A DNA stretch of 64,000 nt from Gammaproteobacteria bacterium (GCA_021151835.1 JAGKWO010000004.1:158358-222357); one strand, 5' to 3'. Shown: positions 26,759 through 36,085, numbered from the stretch's first letter. Notes: generated from the sequence alone by a model not told the origin. A program made the numbers and translations.

Positions 26759-27433
26759 TTAAAAAAGACCGGAAAATTCATCGCTGGTTTTTTCATTTTT
26801 TTCGCTCGCCAGATTGTCCAGTTTAACCTGCTGTTGCAACGGTGCTTTTTCACTAAGGGTAACGGCAATTTCGGGACCAGAATTAGTCAGGCGAGGATGA
26901 AAAACTTGCAATTGGTATTTACCTGCCGGGGCTTGTACGCGCACATTGCCCTGGGCATCACCCACTGCATGATACTCAGTGTCGACCACAAAAATATAAG
27001 CCACCATTGAATCGTGGATGTTACAACCCAACACCACAGTGCCGGCTTTATCAAATAATACTGGCTCCGCTGTCATGCCGTGATAAAGGCGCAGTTCAAA
27101 TTTTTTTGCAGGAGAAAACGAGTAAACGTGATGACGAATATCATCACTATTCGGGAATTTGACCAGGGTATTAGTGCGTATCGCCATTACTGATGGCGTA
27201 AACATTTTGTTGTGTTGATCGATAATCGCAGTTAATGGCTGGTCAAGCACCGGTTTTTTTTCCGGTACCAACGCAGCTACCGCGTCTTTTAGTGGTTGCC
27301 CTTGTGCATCATTTACTTTGAGTTGTAACTCGGCAGCATGTGTGATTGCACAATAACAAGTTGACACGATCAGGACAGCAACTTTTTTGCAAATCCGCAA
27401 CAGTGCAGCTGAAATTAATAATTTCATAATCAC
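26759..27433 (-). CDS. Exported cupredoxin-like protein (methylamine utilisation type)
   Basis: 224 residues with a signal peptide ending THA. The core carries a probable type 1 copper site: His in DIRHHVYSF, then Cys, His and Met in GCNIHDSMVAY. Proteins of this shape are often annotated as methylamine utilisation proteins, but there are no methylamine dehydrogenase genes here, so that name should not be read as function. A C-terminal beta-domain follows (QAPAGKYQLQVFHPRL). It is the first gene of the unit with the GGDEF/EAL, DUF3034 and globin genes; the cyclase gene ends ten bases downstream of nothing else on this strand, and starts the run upstream. Confidence 0.78.
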   Translation of the reverse strand: MIMKLLISAALLRICKKVAVLIVSTCYCAITHAAELQLKVNDAQGQPLKDAVAALVPEKKPVLDQPLTAIIDQHNKMFTPSVMAIRTNTLVKFPNSDDIRHHVYSFSPAKKFELRLYHGMTAEPVLFDKAGTVVLGCNIHDSMVAYIFVVDTEYHAVGDAQGNVRVQAPAGKYQLQVFHPRLTNSGPEIAVTLSEKAPLQQQVKLDNLASEKNEKTSDEFSGLF

Positions 27434-27442
27434 ATCCTTAAT

Positions 27443-29134
27443 TTACAAGCGTTGGCAGCGATTGCGCCCCGTCGATTTGGCGTTATATAAAGCCTGGTCT
27501 GCACGCTCAAATGCAGATTCCAACGTATCGCTGGGTTTAAATTCAGTAACACCAATAGAAACAGTAATGGTTAAGGGTTGATCTTTATAATTGAACGCTG
27601 CATTGGCGATGGCTTCGCGCACTTTTTCCAACACCTCCAGAGCAGTTTTACTGTCAGTTTCCGGCATAAGTGCAACGAATTCCTCGCCGCCGTAACGACA
27701 AAAGAAATCAACTTCGCGCAGGCGTTTCGCTATAGACCTGCCAATGACTTTTATTACGCGATCACCGGCTTGATGGCCAAATGAATCATTAATACGTTTG
27801 AAATGATCGATATCAAACACCGCAACACTCAATGGCCGGCCATAACGCTGCCAACGTTGGACCTCGGCGTTGGCTCGCTCATTGTAAGCTTCGCGGTTTG
27901 GCAGTTCGGTAAGCGCATCTTGCAAGGCTTTTTTTCGCTGTAGCTCCAGATTGCTGCGATTTTTTTCTGCCTCCACTTCCATTGTTTTTATTTTTGCACC
28001 GAGTGTTTCAAGTTGCCGTGCAAAATTTAATTGCGCCTGGTCGTTATGCTGGTGTTGATCGAGCGCCTGGCGGATATGGTCCAATTGCGATTTCACTTTA
28101 TCTTTCAATTGGCTGAGATCAGTGGCATTTTCGGCAGATGTTTCAAGTTCCCCCATTTCACGCATCATGTCATCTTGCAATTTGCGCGAGGCAGCGCGTT
28201 CATTCTGCGAATGCTTTACCGCGCCGCCGAGCAAGGAATAAATATCACCCAGCTCTTCATTCACATTTTTCAAATAACTGGCAAATGCCTGGCTGGCGGC
28301 AAGGTAAGCTTCCATCACTAATGAGCGCACGGAATCCAGGGCCGGTATTACGGCATCTGGCGGGATACCGGTGTCGAGTTTACTGCGTAGCGCCTGGGTT
28401 TTGGCTTTTAATAAAGCGTCGTGTTCAAGTCCCTGCAAAAATTCATTGATGATCCTGATTATCGCCTCGCGGTAATCCGGTTTTTTTTCATCAACCGGAT
28501 GTTCAATAACCGGTGACTGAACCGGGGCAGTTGGCCGTGCCTCAATATCATCTGGCGGTGGTAAGTTATCAATATAATCCTCACCACTTGTTGCAGGTGC
28601 CAATTCATCCGTCTTCGAGGATTTACCGCCACCTAGAATTTTTCCAAACAATCCCACTTTGGGTTGTTCAATTTCTTTTAATGCCTGTTGCTGGATAACT
28701 GCCAACTGTTGCAAAAGCGCGGGGTATAAATGGATTTTTTTGCTGCGCTGCGGCAGGTTACTGAGAAATTCGCTGATGTCTTTGGCAACACTTTTGGATA
28801 ATTTGAACGAATCCAGCGCTTTGACGGTATCATTTAGCGCAGTGCGAACATCCTGTGCACCCTGTTCGCGATGTGATTCAAATGCGAGTGCGGCTTTTTC
28901 CAGTTGCTCGAGGATTTTGTTCATCTCTGCTGCGCCGGTATCACTGCGCAGTTTTTCGCGCAATTGCGTCATGATGTTATCCAGGGTTTCATCCTGGCCA
29001 TCGGCAGCAATACTCACCCGGACAAGGGCGGCGCGCAGCAATTCCTGCTGGCGGGCAAACTTCTTCTCCAACTGCTCCTGCTCATCCAGGGCATTGAGGT
29101 ACTTTTCCCGCCAGTTATTCTTATCACCAGTCAT
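27443..29134 (-). CDS. Cytoplasmic diguanylate cyclase with helical N-terminal region
   Basis: 563 residues and no membrane segment. The first 380 residues are largely helical with coiled coils, interrupted by a Pro-rich linker near 185-220. The C-terminal GGDEF domain has GGEEF near residue 482, preceded by REVD five residues upstream, which is a correctly spaced inhibitory I-site. It should synthesise c-di-GMP with product inhibition. The cupredoxin gene begins only nine bases after its stop, so this cyclase may head the same transcript that carries the opposing phosphodiesterase. Confidence 0.9.
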   Translation of the reverse strand: MTGDKNNWREKYLNALDEQEQLEKKFARQQELLRAALVRVSIAADGQDETLDNIMTQLREKLRSDTGAAEMNKILEQLEKAALAFESHREQGAQDVRTALNDTVKALDSFKLSKSVAKDISEFLSNLPQRSKKIHLYPALLQQLAVIQQQALKEIEQPKVGLFGKILGGGKSSKTDELAPATSGEDYIDNLPPPDDIEARPTAPVQSPVIEHPVDEKKPDYREAIIRIINEFLQGLEHDALLKAKTQALRSKLDTGIPPDAVIPALDSVRSLVMEAYLAASQAFASYLKNVNEELGDIYSLLGGAVKHSQNERAASRKLQDDMMREMGELETSAENATDLSQLKDKVKSQLDHIRQALDQHQHNDQAQLNFARQLETLGAKIKTMEVEAEKNRSNLELQRKKALQDALTELPNREAYNERANAEVQRWQRYGRPLSVAVFDIDHFKRINDSFGHQAGDRVIKVIGRSIAKRLREVDFFCRYGGEEFVALMPETDSKTALEVLEKVREAIANAAFNYKDQPLTITVSIGVTEFKPSDTLESAFERADQALYNAKSTGRNRCQRL

Positions 29135-29248
29135 AAGTTACACGTTGCCCTGTTTGCTCGGATGAAAAGGTAAAATCCAGTATAGCTAGGGAACGTAAAC
29201 ACATAGGCCGATGGCAATAAAAACGCCTGAAAAGTGTCTAACTACAAA

Positions 29249-29283
29249 AAACAAAGCCCGCATCTTTGGGATGCGGGCTTTGG
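29249..29283 (-). terminator. Rho-independent terminator of dsbA
   Basis: The stem AAAGCCCGCAT / ATGCGGGCTTT has a 7-base loop and is followed on the minus strand by TGTTTTTTG, twenty bases past the dsbA stop. Confidence 0.88.
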
Positions 29284-29303
29284 GAAAAACGAAACAATGA
29301 TGA

Positions 29304-29936
29304 TTATTTCTTGGCAGCGCGCTCTTTTGCGACCAGGAAGTCCACCACTTTCAACATTTCTTCGTGGCCACCTGTAAGACGTGAGCTCACACGGTATTTA
29401 CCGTTTACCACCAATTCCGGCGTACCGGTCACTTTGTAACTACGGGCACGGGCTTCGGCTTGCTTGATTTGGCTGGTAACACCAAAAGAATTATAGGTAC
29501 TGATAGTTTTGGCTTTATCTACGCCATAGGCAACAAAAAAATCGGCCCAATCTTCAGCCGTGTTAAAGCTTTTGTGTTCCAGATGCAATGCATTGAACAC
29601 CGCCATATGTGCTTTGTCTTTGATTTTTAAAGTCACAGCGGTGTAGTAACCACGCATCAAAGGCTCCATACCGGCATTCCACATCGCGTGTGTCTGTACG
29701 ACATATACATCACTTGCCTGCTTTTTCTCCCACGCTTGTAATAAAGGTTCAAAGTGGAAACAGTGCGGACATGAATAGGCAAAAACTTCTGCCACTTCAA
29801 TCTTGCTAGGGTCAGCAGTGCGCACCGGTTGCTCAAGCAGTACATACTGCTTCCCTTCCAGATACTCTTCCGCTTTTTCCTGGGCACATGCACTCAGGGA
29901 AAATACCAGGCCCAACAGGGCAACCAAAATACGCAT
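29304..29936 (-). CDS. dsbA: Thiol:disulfide interchange protein DsbA
   Basis: 210 residues. The thioredoxin-fold active site CPHC is at 56-59 (YSCPHCFHF), with the cis-Pro loop in GTPELVV. It introduces disulfides into proteins outside the cytoplasmic membrane and is reoxidised by DsbB (not in this window). The signal peptide ends LSACAQ, which reads either as a lipobox with Cys17 or as an ordinary AxA cleavage site, so anchoring is uncertain. It lies downstream of the cytochrome c4 gene, as in Pseudomonas, but a strong terminator between them suggests its own promoter. Confidence 0.92.
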   Translation of the reverse strand: MRILVALLGLVFSLSACAQEKAEEYLEGKQYVLLEQPVRTADPSKIEVAEVFAYSCPHCFHFEPLLQAWEKKQASDVYVVQTHAMWNAGMEPLMRGYYTAVTLKIKDKAHMAVFNALHLEHKSFNTAEDWADFFVAYGVDKAKTISTYNSFGVTSQIKQAEARARSYKVTGTPELVVNGKYRVSSRLTGGHEEMLKVVDFLVAKERAAKK

Positions 29937-30078
29937 AAACGCTCCTCACTCTTTATTGTGTTCGCCGGATGATTAACGGGGTGACAATTCTGCTTGCTTA
30001 GTCCTGTAACTCATCATCAAGTTCCCCGATAGGGGCCGGATTCTCCAGCGCCGGAGTCCATCTGTAAAGAGCAGAAAT

Positions 30079-30108
30079 AAAAAAGGCGACTAATGTCGCC
30101 TTTTTTAT
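30079..30108 (-). terminator. Rho-independent terminator of the cytochrome c4 gene
   Basis: AAAAAAGGCGAC / GTCGCCTTTTTT with a TAAT loop. It is symmetrical and can work in both directions. Confidence 0.88.
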
Positions 30109-30140
30109 CGCCCTGCAAGTAGCAATTTCTATTTAAATGT

Positions 30141-30824
30141 TTAGTTCAAACCAGCAATGTAGTTAGCCAATGCGGCAATTTCCGCATCGCTCAGCTTGTC
30201 CGCCACTGAACGCATAATCGATTGGTCGCCATCGTTCTTGCGGTCGCCAGAACGGAATGCACGCAATTGCTTTTCAACATATTCAGGATGCTGGCCACTC
30301 AAGCGCGGGAACCCGGCAGGAATGTTGCCTTTACCGTCTGGCGCGTGGCAGCCAGTACAAGCAGGAACACCGGAGGACGGGTTACCTGCACGGTAGGTAC
30401 GCTCACCCAATTCGAGGCCATCGACTTTGATACCCGAGTTAACTTGCACTTCGATTTTTTTAGAGCCGGACAATTGAGTAGTCTGGGCAGAAAAATGCGC
30501 CGCCAGATCAGCCAGGTCCTGCTTGGTCATTTTAGCCAGCAAACCCGTCATTTCCGGCACAGCGCGGCCAGTATTGGCTTTTTTGGCTGCATCAGTTTCC
30601 AGATCCCACGCCTGGATATCGGTCATTTGCTTCAACAGATAACGCTCGCCCAAACCGGCCAATTTAGGGAAAGTTCCAACCAGGCTATTACCATCAGCGC
30701 CGTGGCACGCACCACAAACTGCCGCTTTGGTCGCGCCTGCCGCCGCATCTCCAGCCGCCAGAGCGCCCTGGGTTACAGCGACCAAACCCAGCGATAAAAG
30801 TGCATTTCGTACGATATGTTTCAT
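30141..30824 (-). CDS. Dihaem cytochrome c4
   Basis: 227 residues with a signal peptide (ending GALAA). Two class I c-type domains each carry a haem site: CGACH at 37-41 and CTGCH in the second half; distal Met ligands are available in each (PEMTGLL and QSIMRSV regions). Cytochrome c4 is a periplasmic electron carrier to terminal oxidases, usually membrane-associated. The gene is transcribed divergently from engB and precedes dsbA, the same order as in Pseudomonas. Confidence 0.92.
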   Translation of the reverse strand: MKHIVRNALLSLGLVAVTQGALAAGDAAAGATKAAVCGACHGADGNSLVGTFPKLAGLGERYLLKQMTDIQAWDLETDAAKKANTGRAVPEMTGLLAKMTKQDLADLAAHFSAQTTQLSGSKKIEVQVNSGIKVDGLELGERTYRAGNPSSGVPACTGCHAPDGKGNIPAGFPRLSGQHPEYVEKQLRAFRSGDRKNDGDQSIMRSVADKLSDAEIAALANYIAGLN

Positions 30825-31039
30825 TGGCTAACCCGAATTGATCGATGAATCTGATTGTTATAGGTGCGGCTTTCTCGAGCTACACCGGGCAACAAGTTCG
30901 CTTAATGATGGACCAACAAGCTACAATTGCACCCCTATTTCGCATGAATCCTGCCTTCTGGCGCGTACCGCGACCTTTAAAAGCGGCGGCATTATATTAC
31001 CAACGCGCTAATAACACACTATTTTGAAGGGTTATTATC

Positions 31040-31684
31040 TTGACCGAGATCGTATTTACCAAGGCTTATTTTTCCAAAAGCGCGCCCAGTATCCGCGAAT
31101 GCCCGCCCGAAACCGGCTACGAAGTAGCCTTTGCGGGCCGCTCCAACGCGGGGAAATCCAGCGCCATCAACGCCTTGACCAATCAAAAGCTGGCACGCAC
31201 CAGTAAAACGCCAGGAAGGACACAGTTAATCAACTTCTTTAACCTGGGTGAGAATCAACGCCTGGTGGATTTACCGGGTTACGGTTACGCCAAAGTATCG
31301 CGTGAACAAAAGGAAAAATGGCAACGCGATCTCTCCGAATACCTGCAAAAGCGTCAAACCCTGCAAGGTCTGGTGCTATTAATGGACATCCGCCATCCAT
31401 TACAAGAATTTGATACCACCATGCTCAACTGGGCCAAGCGAGGCGGTATGCCCGTTCACATACTTCTAACCAAGGCGGACAAACTTAGCCGCAGCCAGGC
31501 CATGAAAAGCCTGTTTGCCGTGCAGAAGGAATTGAAACATTTGGGACTGGACAAAACGGCGAGCGTACAGTGCTTTTCCTCACTGAAATATATGGGCCTG
31601 GATGAACTCAAAGCCAAACTGCAAACCTGGCTAGCTCCGGAAACAAATGAGGTAAGCGGAGAGGTTCTCGGGGAGACCCAATAA
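31040..31684 (+). CDS. engB: Ribosome-biogenesis GTPase EngB (YihA/YsxC)
   Basis: 214 residues starting at TTG 31040, with GAAGGG about ten bases upstream; no ATG is close. GTPase motifs are GRSNAGKSS (G1), DLPGYG (G3) and TKAD (G4). EngB assists assembly of the large ribosomal subunit and is essential in many bacteria. The C-terminal 15 residues are acidic and variable. It stands next to the candidate ErsA-like small RNA, whose terminator touches its stop codon on the opposite strand. Confidence 0.92.
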   Translation: MTEIVFTKAYFSKSAPSIRECPPETGYEVAFAGRSNAGKSSAINALTNQKLARTSKTPGRTQLINFFNLGENQRLVDLPGYGYAKVSREQKEKWQRDLSEYLQKRQTLQGLVLLMDIRHPLQEFDTTMLNWAKRGGMPVHILLTKADKLSRSQAMKSLFAVQKELKHLGLDKTASVQCFSSLKYMGLDELKAKLQTWLAPETNEVSGEVLGETQ

Positions 31685-31714
31685 AAAAAACCGATGATTT
31701 AAAGAAATCATCGG
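31683..31714 (-). terminator. Rho-independent terminator of the candidate small RNA
   Basis: CCGATGATTT / AAATCATCGG with a short loop, followed on the minus strand by eight T residues. On the plus strand no T-run follows, so it serves the minus-strand transcript and not engB. Confidence 0.85.
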
Positions 31715-31820
31715 AAAGGGCTGGCACCCTTGGGGTGGTGCCAGATGGGCTTAGGTCTTTCGACCAAGGACAAGAGGAAAAAAGCTCAATCGGGAGCGGA
31801 CTAGCTAGCACCGATTTACT
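31683..31820 (-). ncRNA. Candidate ErsA-like small RNA
   Basis: A promoter of sigmaE/AlgU type (31827-31854) is followed by about 135 bases containing a stable hairpin (CTGGCACC / GGGTGCCAG), pyrimidine-rich single-stranded stretches (TTTTTTCCTCTTG) and a perfect terminator stem with eight U residues. Pseudomonas ErsA, as I recall it, is about 132 nt, AlgU-dependent and lies between engB and polA; the location, length and promoter class agree. Primary-sequence homology was not tested. No ORF of note is inside. Confidence 0.62.
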
Positions 31821-31826
31821 GAACTA

Positions 31827-31854
31827 TCTGACTCAAGGCGACAAACATAAGTTC
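31827..31854 (-). promoter_or_regulatory. SigmaE/AlgU-type promoter
   Basis: GAACTT (31854-31849 on the minus strand), a 17-base spacer and TCAGA (31831-31827) match the GAACTT-N16/17-TCTGA consensus of extracytoplasmic-stress sigma factors at all but one position. Confidence 0.6.
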
Positions 31855-31965
31855 AGGTAAAAACGTAAATCTTTGTAATTGCAACAATTTTTGCACAATT
31901 GCGCATTTGGCAATGAAGAGGGATATGCGCTAAGTCGCGCGAGTGATCGGTACAAATGACCGACG

Positions 31966-31993
31966 AAAAAAAACCCCGATATTATCGGGGTTT
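31966..31993 (-). terminator. Rho-independent terminator for a second minus-strand transcript
   Basis: AACCCCGAT / ATCGGGGTT is followed on the minus strand by eight T residues. It ends either a long 3' UTR of the gene at 32219-33133 or a separate short RNA starting near 32097 (TAATAT at 32105-32110) that contains the C-rich segment CTCCTCCCC. The remainder of the gap 31685-32218 is AT-rich. Confidence 0.75.
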
Positions 31994-32218
31994 GCTTAGC
32001 ACTATTTTCGCTCAGCTGGCTTAAATGCCAATAGGGGAGGAGTTAGCTCATGATCGTAAAACACACATAACTGAGACCAAGCCCCACTTAAATAAGTTCA
32101 AACAATATTAGAAAAAATTTGCACAATTTTTTGTTAATCTGACAAAATCATTAAAAATCAATAACTTAAAATCAAAATTTCATTGTAAAAAACACAAAAT
32201 CCCTACCGGTCGCATTTT

Positions 32219-33133
32219 TCATTGTATTTTATTTTCCGGTTTTATTTCTTTTTGCAGTGGCTGGTCCTCAAGCAATTCCATGAAATCGGGAGTAAAACTT
32301 ATTTGCAGGTCACTTAATAGCGGGTTTTCCATGGCGATTACCTTTCTTCCTTTAATGCGCACATAATCCAGACTGGTATGGTAATGCGCCTTCCATAAGG
32401 TTTGTAAGGAACCATCGGCATACGCTTTCTTTAACCCTGCCTCAATACGCTCCTTTGCCAGGGCACTCCCACTGTTGAAGTAAAAAAAACGAGGCAACCG
32501 GTACACCAGCATAAAATGATCATCAATAACCAAATTATTAAGCTGGCTGAATTGCTTCATCTCTCCGAGGATTTCATTCACACCCCGGCAGAAAAAGTCG
32601 ACCCGCCCACCAATAACCATCAGGAAAATGGAGTCGTAATTATCAATTTCGCGCACTTTCAAACCATTATGGCGAAAAATGAGCGTGTCGGCCCATCCCA
32701 CTCCATGAACAAAACTGTATTTACTCAATTCCTTTAACGAATCAAGCTTGACCCCGGTGGCCTTAAGTTTGGGGTTCATAAAGCACACCCGGTAGCCCAA
32801 CACACCCAGATCCACAGGAAAATTGATAAAAGCCAAGCGGGGATTGTGCGTGAGTGCTTGCTCGTAGCTGGTTTCAATAACCAGATTCGGATAATCGTTA
32901 TCCACCAATGCTTTGAGCGCACGCGCGTAATTGCGCGGTGGTATCGGGTTGAGACGATAATCGCCATATTCAGGGCGAGTTTTTTCCAGCGCCAGTTGCA
33001 AAAGCGCGGTGCTGTAAACATGATGGGTATCACCCGGCGCAAACGGTGAACGGTGACTTACCACCAATTCAGCGCGTGCGATCAACGGTTGCAAAAATAT
33101 AAACAACCACAAACAGCGAATTATTATTTTCAT
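32219..33133 (-). CDS. Exported solute-binding-like protein (family 3 type)
   Basis: 304 residues from ATG 33133 (the frame opens three codons earlier at a TTG). A signal peptide ends IARA. The layout resembles extracellular family 3 solute-binding proteins: two alpha/beta lobes, with a C-terminal KERIEAGLKKAYADGSLQTLWKAHY segment typical of that fold. No transporter genes accompany it, so it may be an orphan sensor-type or uptake-independent binding protein. Ligand unknown. It is transcribed in the same direction as polA, about 90 bases downstream of it. Confidence 0.7.
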   Translation of the reverse strand: MKIIIRCLWLFIFLQPLIARAELVVSHRSPFAPGDTHHVYSTALLQLALEKTRPEYGDYRLNPIPPRNYARALKALVDNDYPNLVIETSYEQALTHNPRLAFINFPVDLGVLGYRVCFMNPKLKATGVKLDSLKELSKYSFVHGVGWADTLIFRHNGLKVREIDNYDSIFLMVIGGRVDFFCRGVNEILGEMKQFSQLNNLVIDDHFMLVYRLPRFFYFNSGSALAKERIEAGLKKAYADGSLQTLWKAHYHTSLDYVRIKGRKVIAMENPLLSDLQISFTPDFMELLEDQPLQKEIKPENKIQ

Positions 33134-33226
33134 TAACAACAACTCCCTCTATCACTTCTTGAATATTGCCGGCACATCCTTGTGAGCATAGCTTTTATAC
33201 CGTTAACTGTTTAATGCATTTTGCAG

Positions 33227-36001
33227 TTAGTGCGCTTCATCCCAATTATTACCAATCCCTGCCTCGACTAATAATGGCACTTTGAGGCTGGCGGCAGATG
33301 ACATACGTTCGATCAACCCCTCACGCACATTATCCAATTGCGATTCAGCCACTTCGAGTACCAATTCGTCGTGTACCTGCATAATAATTTTTGCGTCCAG
33401 TTGCGACTCGTCCAACCATGACTGCACTTTGATCATTGCTGTTTTGATAATATCGGCAGCGGTACCTTGCATAGGTGCGTTAATTGCCGTGCGCTCAGCA
33501 CCCATTTGCAGGTTTTTATTTTTAGCATTGATCTCAGGCAAATATAAACGGCGACCAAATATCGTTTCTACATAGCCCTGCTCATGTGCGAGCGCGCGAA
33601 TATTATTCATATAACGCTGTACACCGGGATAACGCTCAAAGTAACGATCAATATATTGCTGCGCTTCGTTGCGCCCCACATGCAATTGTTTAGCGAGCCC
33701 AAAAGCGGACATCCCGTAAATCAATCCAAAATTAATCGCCTTGGCACTGCGACGCATCTCGTGCGAAACCGAATCCAACCCGACACCAAAAACTTCTGCG
33801 GCAGTTGCACGGTGAACATCCAGGCCTTTTTCAAACGCACTTAGCAAACCAGCATCATCCGACAAGTGCGCCATAATGCGCAATTCAATTTGCGAATAGT
33901 CAGCGGCGACCAGTTTATAACCGGCAGGTGCGATAAACGCCTGGCGAATACGTCGGCCTTCTTCCGTTTTAATCGGGATATTTTGCAAATTAGGATCTTG
34001 CGAGGATAAGCGCCCGGTCGCTGCCACAGCCTGGTGATAGCTGGTGTGGATACGGCCAGTGCCCTTGTTAATTTCCAAGGGTAATTTATCGGTATAAGTT
34101 GATTTTAATTTCGCTAGGCCACGATACTCCATCAATACTTTCGGCAATGGATAATCAAGTGCCAACTCTTGTAACACTTCTTCTGCTGTCGATGGAGTTC
34201 CGGTCGGTGTTTTTTTAATAATTGGCAGTTTTTGCTGTTCAAATAAAATTACACCCAATTGTTTAGGCGAGCTTAAATTAAATTCCTGCCCGGCAATTTC
34301 ATAAGCCTTGCGCTCAAGTTGCGTTAAACGTTCACCTAATTCAATGCTGTGCTGGCCCAATAACTTGGCATCCACCAAGGCGCCATTACGTTCAATCCGG
34401 GATAACACGGGTAGCAGTGGCATTTCAATAGTTTGGAATACCGATTTTAAATTGGTAATTTGTTCCAGCTTTGGCCAGAAAAATTGATGTAGCCGCAGAG
34501 TAATATCTGCATCCTCAGCGGCATAATGACCAGCATCTTCTACTTTTAATTGATTGAAGCTGAGTTGCTTTACACCTTTACCGGCAAGTTCCTCGAAGGT
34601 TACAGTTTTGTAATCGAGGTAATTTTGCGCGAGATCATCCATATTATGGCGACTGCCAATGGAGTTCCATACATAGGATTCGAGCATGGTATCGAACTCA
34701 ATACCGCGCAATTCAATTCCGTAATTCAATAATACGCTGCGGTCATACTTTAAATTCTGGCCAATTTTTATTTTGTTTTTATCTTCCAGAACAGGTTTTA
34801 ATTGTTCGAGCACCCACTCCAGTGATAGTTGTTCCGGTGCGCCCATATAGTCGTGCGCACAAGGGACGTACGCTGCAACACCGGCTTCAATCGCAAAACT
34901 GAGGCCGACAATTTTTGCATCCATAATTTCCAATGCGGTCGTTTCCGTGTCAAACGAAAATGCATTAGCTTTTTGTAACCGCAATAACCAATCAGAAAAA
35001 AGATCTTTATCAGTGATAATATCGTAGTGCTTTTCAATCTCGGCAATTACCGGTGCTACATTTTCCTCAACAACTTCTTCCTTCACAGGAACTTCTAGCG
35101 CAGCTGTTGTAATAGGCAATTTACTTAATTCTGTTACCCATGTTTTAAATTCCAATTCTTCAAATAATTCAAGCAGGCGCTGATTATTTGCCGGTGCACA
35201 AATGATTTCTGCGGGACCAAATGGCAATTCAACATCGGTTTTAATTGTCGCCAACCGATACGACAAATAGGCCATATCGCGATGCTCAATTAATTTTTCC
35301 GGCATGGTTTTAGCGCCGCGAAATGACAGCGTGCGGACTTTTTCCAAATCCGCATATATTGCATCCAAACCACCAGCTCCCTGAATCAATCCTTGCGCAG
35401 TTTTTTCACCAACTCCCGGCACACCGGGAATGTTGTCGACCTTATCGCCCATCAGAGCAAGGTAATCAACCATCAACTCCGGACCAAAACCATACTTAGC
35501 GTGCACACCGGGAATATCCAAAATTGTTTCCGTCATGGTGTTTACCAGGGTCACATGTTCATTCACAAGTTGCGCCATATCTTTGTCGCCAGTAGAAATT
35601 ATTACCGGCATTTTTTTTTCAGTGGCTTGTACTGCGAGTGTTCCAATTACATCGTCGGCTTCAACACCTTCAATAACAAATAATGGCAAACCCATGGCTT
35701 GAACTATGTCGTGAATTGGTTGGACTTGCGGGCGCAAATCATCAGGCATGGGCGGGCGATTGGCTTTGTAGTCGGCGAAGATTTCATCGCGGAAGGTTTT
35801 GCCTTTTGCATCAAAGATAACCGCAATCTGGCTGGCCGGATAATCCTTGCGCAGCCGGCGCATCATATTTACCACACCTTTTACCGCGCCGGTGGGCTGA
35901 CCTTTGGAATTGGTCAACGGGGGGAGCGCATGATAAGCGCGATATAGATAGGAGGAACCATCAACGAGTACAAGTGGGGCCAGAATTTGGGTTTCGGTCA
36001 T
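33227..36001 (-). CDS. polA: DNA polymerase I
   Basis: 924 residues from ATG 36001; the frame opens 39 codons earlier, but the conserved N-terminus (LVLVDGSSYLYRAYHALPPL) begins here. The 5'-3' exonuclease domain covers about residues 1-290. The 3'-5' proofreading domain has its DTET motif at 351-354, so proofreading should be active. The polymerase domain carries motif A at Asp701 (DYSQIE), the KAINFGLIYGMS helix, and motif C with Asp878 (QVHDELVLE); these positions are close to E. coli Asp705 and Asp882. It fills gaps during repair and removes RNA primers. Confidence 0.97.
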   Translation of the reverse strand: MTETQILAPLVLVDGSSYLYRAYHALPPLTNSKGQPTGAVKGVVNMMRRLRKDYPASQIAVIFDAKGKTFRDEIFADYKANRPPMPDDLRPQVQPIHDIVQAMGLPLFVIEGVEADDVIGTLAVQATEKKMPVIISTGDKDMAQLVNEHVTLVNTMTETILDIPGVHAKYGFGPELMVDYLALMGDKVDNIPGVPGVGEKTAQGLIQGAGGLDAIYADLEKVRTLSFRGAKTMPEKLIEHRDMAYLSYRLATIKTDVELPFGPAEIICAPANNQRLLELFEELEFKTWVTELSKLPITTAALEVPVKEEVVEENVAPVIAEIEKHYDIITDKDLFSDWLLRLQKANAFSFDTETTALEIMDAKIVGLSFAIEAGVAAYVPCAHDYMGAPEQLSLEWVLEQLKPVLEDKNKIKIGQNLKYDRSVLLNYGIELRGIEFDTMLESYVWNSIGSRHNMDDLAQNYLDYKTVTFEELAGKGVKQLSFNQLKVEDAGHYAAEDADITLRLHQFFWPKLEQITNLKSVFQTIEMPLLPVLSRIERNGALVDAKLLGQHSIELGERLTQLERKAYEIAGQEFNLSSPKQLGVILFEQQKLPIIKKTPTGTPSTAEEVLQELALDYPLPKVLMEYRGLAKLKSTYTDKLPLEINKGTGRIHTSYHQAVAATGRLSSQDPNLQNIPIKTEEGRRIRQAFIAPAGYKLVAADYSQIELRIMAHLSDDAGLLSAFEKGLDVHRATAAEVFGVGLDSVSHEMRRSAKAINFGLIYGMSAFGLAKQLHVGRNEAQQYIDRYFERYPGVQRYMNNIRALAHEQGYVETIFGRRLYLPEINAKNKNLQMGAERTAINAPMQGTAADIIKTAMIKVQSWLDESQLDAKIIMQVHDELVLEVAESQLDNVREGLIERMSSAASLKVPLLVEAGIGNNWDEAH

Positions 36002-36085
36002 AGCAATATCAATCTTAAACAGGTTTTTGTGGGGCAGAAGCATACACCAAAGCCCCTGATTACGAGCTTCATCAGAGCTCGAGGA

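Noticed and set aside
26759..27433. Methylamine utilisation gene
   Set aside because: The name is a common label for this cupredoxin-like family; no methylamine dehydrogenase or related genes are present.
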